From contig JAKZAN010000005.1 of NCBI GenBank assembly GCA_023053545.1, forward strand, positions 6,448,001 to 6,512,000: 64,000 bases of DNA. Direction: 5' to 3'. Under the pieces are notes generated by a model. That model saw only the letters and a list, made by a program, of their open reading frames with translations. It ran no database searches and had not been told where the DNA came from. Made by a program: the position numbers and the translations under genes. This stretch comes from Lepidurus packardi (taxonomy: Eukaryota > Arthropoda > Branchiopoda > Notostraca > Triopsidae). Positions 56,377 through 64,000 of the stretch are shown here, in pieces; position 1 is the first letter of the stretch, and the number at the start of each line of letters is the position of its first letter.

Positions 56377-57514
56377 TAATAGTACAAAAACTTAAATAGT
56401 ACAAAAACTCAGCAAACAAAAAGCTTTACTTCTCCCAAACGTCAAGTTTCCACGCAGATGATTCTCGTAGACACAGGTAGACGTTAATATAAGAAAGGAA
56501 AGAAAAGAAGAACAAGTTCTTCCAAGCGAAAGATTCTTTAAAGGATTCGGGTCATTAGCATTCCAAAATATTGAATTGTCCCCTCAGCTACTTCTAGTCC
56601 ACCGGAAATGGTTCCAGGTACACATCTACGACTTGGAACCCCAAAGGCAAAAAGCTAAAGCCAACCTTAGTGCCTACGCTCCTACGGATAAAAGGGAATG
56701 GGAAATGTTGGGAAAACCCCTTGAGCTAGAAGTTTCGTTAATGCTTTGCTCTTTTGCTCATTGCTCAGTAAGCTAAGCGTAGTCATATACCAGTGAAATT
56801 GCTGAAAAACCAGGCACCTGTGCTGGTGCAATGCAGTCTGCTTGCGCCGTGAGTCCTGGCACGTTTTTTTTACCTTTTTTTCTCTGAATTTCGAGGTGAA
56901 AAAATACAAAAGAAAATACACATCGTACGACTACGTGCGAACGTGTTGCTTAACACCTGGGCTCTCCCATTACCATGCTATGCTGGTCTCATATAGGCAA
57001 GGAAAGGAACATTATTGGACGGAAATGAAATGTGCCTTTATAACCTTGCCAAAACTTTGCGAGGGGAGGGGAGAGTCTTGGCTTTGTATACCTTTACAAA
57101 AAACGCCTTGAGCACAAACTCCGCGTGGGCGTGGGCTACTTCAGCATAAAAACCCCCCACCACGCAAAAATTAGCTCGCAACCTTTATCTTTGTCCCCCT
57201 TGGACTTTGTCTTTTCTTATCCTGCATAGGATGCAGGATATTAGCTGAGCTTTGAACTTGGAGCCTTTTTTAAAAGCTTTCGGAAACCACAAGTTTTTTT
57301 CTATCACCTGGGCTAGTAATATAGTGATGTAGGTGAGGTACGACTTCCCATAAGTCACACACAAACACAAGGCAACAAAAGACAGGGTCCATTTCCTCTC
57401 GAAATCCAATGATGGATCACTTCCTTCCCTTTAGTTTTAACTATTTTTTAACACTTGAGTAAGTTTCAGCTGCTTCAAACCCTTATTTCCCCCGTACATA
57501 GCGGTGTTCTGGAT

Positions 57515-57840
57515 CTTAGATCATTTTTCAATCATTCTTCAACTTCATCGATCCGGTCCGATTCGATGGTGCAAAACTTTTAAAAATATACATCCGGATC
57601 AGAAAGAATCCGATCCAATCAGATCCGATCATTTTATGGGGAAAAAAATCATACAAATACACTTCGAATAAAAAAATACTAAAAATTATACAATAAAAAT
57701 CGAACTGTGGACACTTGATCGCCTGACTTGATCGATACATTTACTAAAAAAATCGATCCTATGCCTGCCATTTTGCGGTAAAACGCCGATACGATCAGAC
57801 TTCATTATAGGATCGTACCTTTTTTGAAAGATCCAGAATA
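57515..57840. other. GATC-dense patch
   Basis: About 13 GATC tetramers in roughly 330 bases (about 1.3 expected), often as CGATCC, GATCCGATC or TCGATCGA-like words. The neighbouring words TCCGATC and AATCGATC recur with small changes, so this may be a decayed short tandem repeat. No coding sense. Confidence 0.6.
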
Positions 57841-59994
57841 CTGATACATAGGTGACGTCGAGCTGCTCAATCATTTCGTCTTTTTCCTTCTTTGCAAAAC
57901 TTGTTTGACGTTTGACCTGTCCCAATTCCTTAACTTGCCCGAAACGCGAGCGCGAGAACGTAGTGCGAAAATGTGAAAACGAGGCGAATCAATGACGCGG
58001 ACGGGCGTGGCTTCTGGAAACTCCCTTTACGTGCGTTCCATATATCCTGAACCAGGATTTGGACGTTGGTGGCTTGCTTCTTCTTCATGTTGTTCAAGAA
58101 GGCCAAAACGACGTGTGACAATGTATGTCATTCCTCTGAACGCCGCGTCCACTCCGTCAATGTCACTGTCACATGTCAAGAAAGCATCAGAAGCCCCCCA
58201 GTGCCTTCTTCATTCCTGTTTCGTAATCCATTAATTAAGCTCTTGCTGCCGTATGCAAAGCACGTGCATGGCAATGAGCTTATTCCACGTCCTTCTTACC
58301 AGAGTCCCTAAAAGATCATTCTAATCCTCTACAACGGGAACAGACGGCGTCTACTCCTATACTATAATGTACGTTCTTTACACCTCCAGGCCTAAAAGGC
58401 CCCGGACACTTTTCCAATAACAAAAGCCACAAGAAAGCCCAGGAAAACGGTTCGTTCGTACGGAAACGAGAGGAATAAAGCCCACAAACCTGAGGCCATC
58501 TGGTCTGACTGTTCCCCCATGTGCTGTACCACCAGTTTCAGAATCAGGAGCTCTACTGAGATAAGGGCAACCTAGAACAGAAACTTGATCACAACCTTTC
58601 CCCCATTTTTTATGAGCACCAGAAATCCCCAAGCTGGAGAAGCTACTTCAACTTTCAAGCTTGCTTTCAGGTCTTACTATCGTTAGCATTAACTACTTTA
58701 CAACAGACTTTACTGACATGGTCCTCGAAAAACCTCAATCCTGTAAAACCGCATAAAACTAACCTAAAAATAAATAAATATAAAAAAACTTCAAGTTAGG
58801 AAGGAGTGGAGCAAAGCTAAAATTAAAGCCCCCGTGGTTTTTCAAAGGGTGGTACTATATGGGTTTGGGGAAACGGGCAAAAGAGATGGAAGTGCTGTAA
58901 AATAAATGGCCCAGCTGTCTAGAAGCAAATCTAAACGACGCCAAACGCGTTTTAAAGCGCAAGAGTCGTATACTAGGCCTCCATTTTTTCCTTCCCCTTT
59001 TAACAAGCACACGCGAACGGCAAACTAACAACTTGAGAGCCATTTTCCTACTATAAATAAACCTCGTCCATCAACGTATGCATATGCGACCTTACAACCT
59101 TTTCCCAAGAGCATCTCAAGAGGTGGGGCGATAACCCTCAAACATTTTTCCAAAGGAAAACTTTTCGCAAATGGAGTTGTTTAACTTGGGCGGAGAGGCA
59201 TACTGTGACTTACCACTGAGTTTGCGCATGGTTGGGACTGATGGGAATATAAGGCTCCCCCCAAGGACGAAGTCTGGATACAGGCAAACAAGCGTCTGTG
59301 TATACTCCGCAAGCCAAATGCGCCACAATCTTCCGATGTTCCTCGACTCCGTAAGAGACGAACTCACAACAAAAAGCAAAGGAAAACAACGGCCTTGCTT
59401 CCTTGCATTAATTAAGACGTAAAGCCACTTAATCCAGCCACGTGTGTTGTCTGTCTTTTGCTTATTTGCTGGGCAAAATTACACCTTTCTCACTGTTAAG
59501 GGGACTAGGCCAGATGCTGATAGCCAATCTTGTGGCATCTCGAGACGGTGACAGGCAAAACAACTTTGTCACTAAAGCGCATAGCAACAGGTTTCCAATA
59601 GGCTTGCTATGGCGGACACGTACTGATAACTTTCCAAGTGCGTTGTCGCTAAATTCCACAACTTTTAAAGCCCTTTTTTTGCATCCTTCCCTTTGAATTT
59701 ACACTGATTTAGGAACAGTACAACACTTACTACCCGAGTGCATAAGCAATAGTCACAAAACTGGAATCCATGATGGTTAATCCAGAGCAAGCGGAGCGAA
59801 TTTGTGCCAGGGAAAACCCACGCTAATTTATTCCGTTTGCTTTGTGTACAACAGAAAGCTCCAGCGGTTGACGAACAACTGGAAATGGAGAGGGCGATAA
59901 GGGGGAAGTTTTCGGGGCTCACAGGTTTTGATTACCATGACAGCCGCTAGTGGCCACTATTGGCGCTCGCCACCGGGGCTCGTTTTATTTTTTC

Positions 59995-60592
59995 GAACCG
60001 AAAACTTCGCTTCATCACCGCTATTCACGGTTCATACTTTCTCACAGGAATATGGGATTAAAAAAAACGGGTGCCCTTAAAAGACAATTTTTTTTGCAAT
60101 ATTCCTTGACCAGTGGCTTGGCGTTACATGTCTTAACTGTCGGGAGTTAAAAGAGAAATATAAAAAATGACAATTTAGTTGCAATTTTTTTTTAGTTTCA
60201 ATGTTGAACCGAAAACTTGGTTTCATGATCGCTATTCACGGTTCATACTTTCTCATTTGAACTTGGTACTATAAAAAGATCGGATGACCTTAAAATACAC
60301 TTTTTTGCAAATTTCCTTGACCAGCAGTTTCCCACATCAGTGAAGTAAAATAAAAATATAATAAAAGACAATTTAGTTGCAATTTTTGTTAGTTACAATT
60401 TAGAACCGAAAACTTGGCTTCATGATCGCTATTCACGGTTCCTGCTCATACTTTCTCATATGAACATGGGACTATAAAAAGATCGGACACCTTTTTAATA
60501 TTCGCAATATTCCTCGACCAGCAGTTTGGCGTTAAACGTGCAACTGTCAGGAGTTAAAATGACAAATATAATAGCAGACAATTTAGTCATAA
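59995..60592 (+). repeat. About 200-bp tandem satellite, three units
   Basis: Units begin GAACCGAAAACTT at 59995, 60206 and 60403 (periods 211 and 197). Each carries GCTATTCACGGTTC, ATACTTTCTCA, TTCCTTGACCAG or TTCCTCGACCAG, and GACAATTTAGT. Units differ by small indels. No open frame runs across units. Confidence 0.85.
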
Positions 60593-63500
60593 CGTAGAGA
60601 ACCTTCCGGGACTCTAGCTGCTCCCGTTTTGTACATCAGAAAAGCTGGAAGGTTAATGGGAAGGAAATTAGGTTTTAATTGCCTCCTCACGGTCCAGGCG
60701 ATCTAAAAGCTAAAAATCCAATACCAGCAGCAGGAAAGGATATGTAATCCGGTTATGAAGTTTCCATGCCATGCAAGGCGTGCCTTCTCATATAACGAGT
60801 TTTTCAACTAGCTGGTCATGTGAGTTTCTTTAGCGTCGTTTTGGTTAACAAACCTCCCTTGAAAAGGGAAGTGGCAAAGGTTGACGACAACATGGTTATT
60901 TTTTCTCTAAAAAAGAAGTAAAAAAATCTGTTCCTTTTTCTTTGGCAGTGCGCAGAATGGGCACACAATAGCTTCTTCAAGACGTGTAGCTGCAGCGCAG
61001 GAGTGTTATTTGTATACAAAAGCGCAGCTTTTCAGTGACCAGCACACACAGGACGTGAATGTGCCTCGCACATCAGCCAAATTGCGTCAGCGTGTAATTA
61101 ACGGAACATCTGCTTAAGCATCCACCCACGTCGAGTGATGAGCCAGCATATCGCGCTTTATATACAAGCAAGAAACAACGAAAAAGAACTTCCCCTTCCC
61201 AAACTAATGCATTTTCCTCAGGTTTTCCTGTCTTTCTCAAATGCACGTCAGGTATAACGCATCAACAACAGATACAGAACAAAACATGCCTTGTTTCTTT
61301 AATATGTTCCTGCTGGAAACGCATAAAAACAGACAACGGTTTCTACGAATCCCGAAAACTATCATATCCAGAAAACCGACATGTTGTCGCAATGCACAAC
61401 CCAAAACCTTATCTCATTCTTCGCGATGCCCTCAATCTCCTTCGCATTACTCACGACACTCGGAGCCCAGCTTTCCAAAGGGAAAAATCAAAAAGAAAAC
61501 GCTCATTTCCTAGTGTTCTGAAAAACCAAGTCTGTTTTGCATTTGACAAGGCGAGAAAAACGTTTCCTTCCAGAGACCGTAAGAAAAACCCAGATGAGTA
61601 CAATAAAGCTATGGCGTCAATTTCCCAAGCAGATTTTTTTGCCCTAACAACCTTATTCCTATGTACTCCTCTCTATCCCATTATGGTGTTGGAATGACCT
61701 ATCCTCCCCAACCCAAAAGAAGCACAAGAAGAAGTAGAAAACCGGTGTCCATTAGATAGCTCTTGGCCCCCATCTTCTTCTCTTTCTCTCTGGGAGACTA
61801 TTCTCGTAGCCTTGTGAACTACGCACACGAAAGGAAGGAAACCCATATAAGGGGGAAAGTTAAGGGTGCTCCAGGGGTAAAATAATAAAATGGAGACGAG
61901 AGTAAAGCGTTGCAGTGTTGGTAGAAGGGTCTTTCCTTCAAAGTCTTATATCGAACTTGTACGCCACAAAAGCCTTAAGAACATGGGAGACAGGGGGGGG
62001 TGGGGGGTGTCAAGGCTCCCAAAGACCCAAAAGATTTTTACGACGTACGATGGACGTTTCTCAAAGTCTCAACCCACCCTTCAACGACCCCTTCGCCTGA
62101 AACTTATCCTAAACTATTTTATATTTAAAATAATAGCAGGCACGTGTACTTCTTGGAAAGTTAACTTAGCCAGATTAATGCGATAAATGATGAGCCAACG
62201 TTGGTCCGTCATATATCAAATCATGTACCCTGTCGCCAGTCGAGACAATGCATTCCATCACTTGGCTCACAACTTTTTGGCCATCGCAAGCAGATTATGC
62301 AAAAATGCGAGTCAGACCCTGCAAGTCCCTTCGCCAAAGGGTTAATGCTAACATGTCATGCATGTCAATGGCCTTTTGTCATACTTGCAATTGGTAACCT
62401 AATGGTCTAAATACCAACAATGACAAATTTGTCACCTACGTGACCAGAATTGATTCTACAAAACGTTTTAGATTAACTCTTACACTGAGCTCCCCCCCCA
62501 GAAAAATTGAAATTTATCAAGAACCTGTTCATCAAACTAACAATAAGGCAATACTACTACGAGAATTATCAATTATAAACCTACACTTTAATCCAAAGTC
62601 TCTTACTGATCAACCCAATAACCTTTCCATCAGTTCATACATTTTAATTTTTTTTTTCATTTATTGAGGCGTTCATAAATTTGCATGTTCGGCCCTCGAA
62701 ACATTAGAACATAAGACCTCAGTACCTTGTAGAATGAACGAGTGTGAATACGCGTGTGTATGTATGTTTCTAAGTACCTAAACCTTTAGTGAAGAAAGTG
62801 ATAACTTATCTTAAATGTAAACTAAGTTTAGCAATGAGCGTAGCTCACGCTATTAAATACAGTTTTTTAAAAAGGAAAAAATAACAATAGGAGCATCAAA
62901 CATTTTTAAACAAGGACTTTGTCATGAAGGGCAACACACCTATAAAGCCCCTGATAACCAAATTATCAATACTGTCGTATCAGGGAACGTTATCTGCTGA
63001 TAATCTGAGCACGTAAACGCTAAAATGACCATGCTTTGACGTTTTTTCCTTGTTTTTTTGTATTCTCAACTCTCTAACAGTAATTTCTGGGTAACGGAAT
63101 TGCATAGGGGACTGTTGACAAGTTATGGGCGTTTCAGATGGATTCTTAGGGAAAAGCAATGCCAGCATGTGTGATGACGGACGCTTGCAAGACACCCTCG
63201 TTTCTTTCTTTTCTTATTTTCAGAGAGTAGACGTTACAGGGATTTCACCACAGGAGATTTTTGACAGCGAGAAATAAATAAAGACAAACCCCAACATTAG
63301 GGGGTATACCGAGAAATCATAGGCCCCCTTTTTACCTCTCCCAAGGACCTTTTTTCCTTCCTTTCTGCGTTTAATAGAAACTATAAAAAGCGCTTATCGT
63401 GAGATACCGTTGCCTACGCATTCTTTATATGCTGTCGTATTTCTCGTGGTATGTTTGGGACAAATACACGGAGTAAGCAAAGCCAGGAAATGAGATCGGG

Positions 63501-64000
63501 CTACAGGATCTCTCAGCTTTAATACCCAACCCCCCTCTCCATCCCCAATTCTGGTTGTCAGCTATCGGGTTCGACAACTGTTTACAAGTTTACATAATCA
63601 GCAGCCACAGGCAAAATCAGATCACTTAGACAAAATTACACAGTACCATGTCCGGGAGCAAAGTCTCTCTAAATACCTTACGAAATTGGGTTAACAGGCG
63701 GTTTCCCGCCAAAACGTTCGACCCTCATTTGCATCGATTTCAGCGTTTCTTGGAAATATCCTTTGACAGGCCCTACTAGGGTGTCAAGCAATCATGTTTG
63801 GTAAAAACCCCCAAATTGGGGTATTCAAGAGTGGCGGACTTGATCGATTTTTCTTCTTTTTTGGGAGAAGGCTATTAGACCCCTCCTCCTCCAAGTCGTT
63901 ACCCAAAACGCGGGCGAAGAATTTAGTAGTATGCAGCAGTTCTCGCCTTCACGGCTTGGACACACGCACCACTTCTAGGTACTACATATATATACAAAGG

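Larger units (their letters stand above)
53914..64000. other. Ten-kilobase spacer with no recognisable gene
   Basis: Frames in this stretch are short and show no conserved domain or linked splice sites. It could be upstream regulatory DNA or a long first intron of the Caskin gene. Listed separately: the octamer cluster, pogo-like copy 2, the GATC-rich patch and the satellite. No tRNA, rRNA or CRISPR was seen. Confidence 0.5.

Noticed and set aside
1-64000. Bacterial-style operons, CRISPR arrays, riboswitches
   Set aside because: Nothing of the kind was seen; the whole window is intron-bearing animal DNA.

Overview
The window is nuclear DNA from an animal. All coding sequence is split by GT-AG introns, many of them only 70-100 bp. 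It carries bilaterian families: a Caskin with tandem SAM domains, a TARP/stargazin calcium-channel gamma homologue, a TBC1D2-type Rab GAP and MBOAT7 acyltransferases. There are no operons, CRISPR arrays or bacterial signals. An invertebrate, perhaps an arthropod, is my guess from gene structure only. All exon models below were built by hand from splice sites, reading phase and remembered family motifs; none was checked against RNA or a database.

Layout. At 1-2543 (minus) lies the 5' three quarters of mitochondrial methylmalonate-semialdehyde dehydrogenase, cut by the window edge, with a LINE relic in one intron. At 2544-8568 is a gene-poor, repeat-bearing spacer. At 8569-15019 (minus) is a complete 11-exon TBC1D2-like Rab GAP; its last large intron holds a separate 5-exon gene on the other strand (9532-11020) for a secreted Lys/His-rich protein that I do not recognise. 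At 15630-18496 (minus) is a 4-exon TARP/CACNG homologue ending in a PDZ-binding tail. At 18497-25620 there is no convincing gene.

From about 25621 to 41060 there is a tandem duplication. The left unit (about 5.8 kb) carries a decayed MBOAT7 copy and the right unit (about 9.6 kb, swollen by several insertions) an intact one. A third, more divergent MBOAT7 paralogue follows at 41431-43198. All three point the same way (minus). They are predicted ER lysophosphatidylinositol acyltransferases that remodel phosphatidylinositol acyl chains.

At 44120-47441 (plus) is a claudin-superfamily tetraspan protein with a long Ser/Pro/basic N-terminal tail. It converges on a 10-exon Caskin gene (48437-53913, minus) that begins with its own Met exon and lacks the ankyrin and SH3 parts. 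From 53914 to the end (10 kb) I see no gene: it holds an octamer-motif cluster, a second copy of a pogo-like MITE, a GATC-rich patch and a 200-bp tandem satellite.

Several genes belong to families linked to membrane and synaptic biology (TARP and Caskin scaffolding, PI remodelling, Rab GAP trafficking), but nothing here shows that they act together. The most novel items are the nested secreted Lys/His-rich gene, the asymmetrically expanded MBOAT7 duplication, and the ankyrin-less Caskin start.
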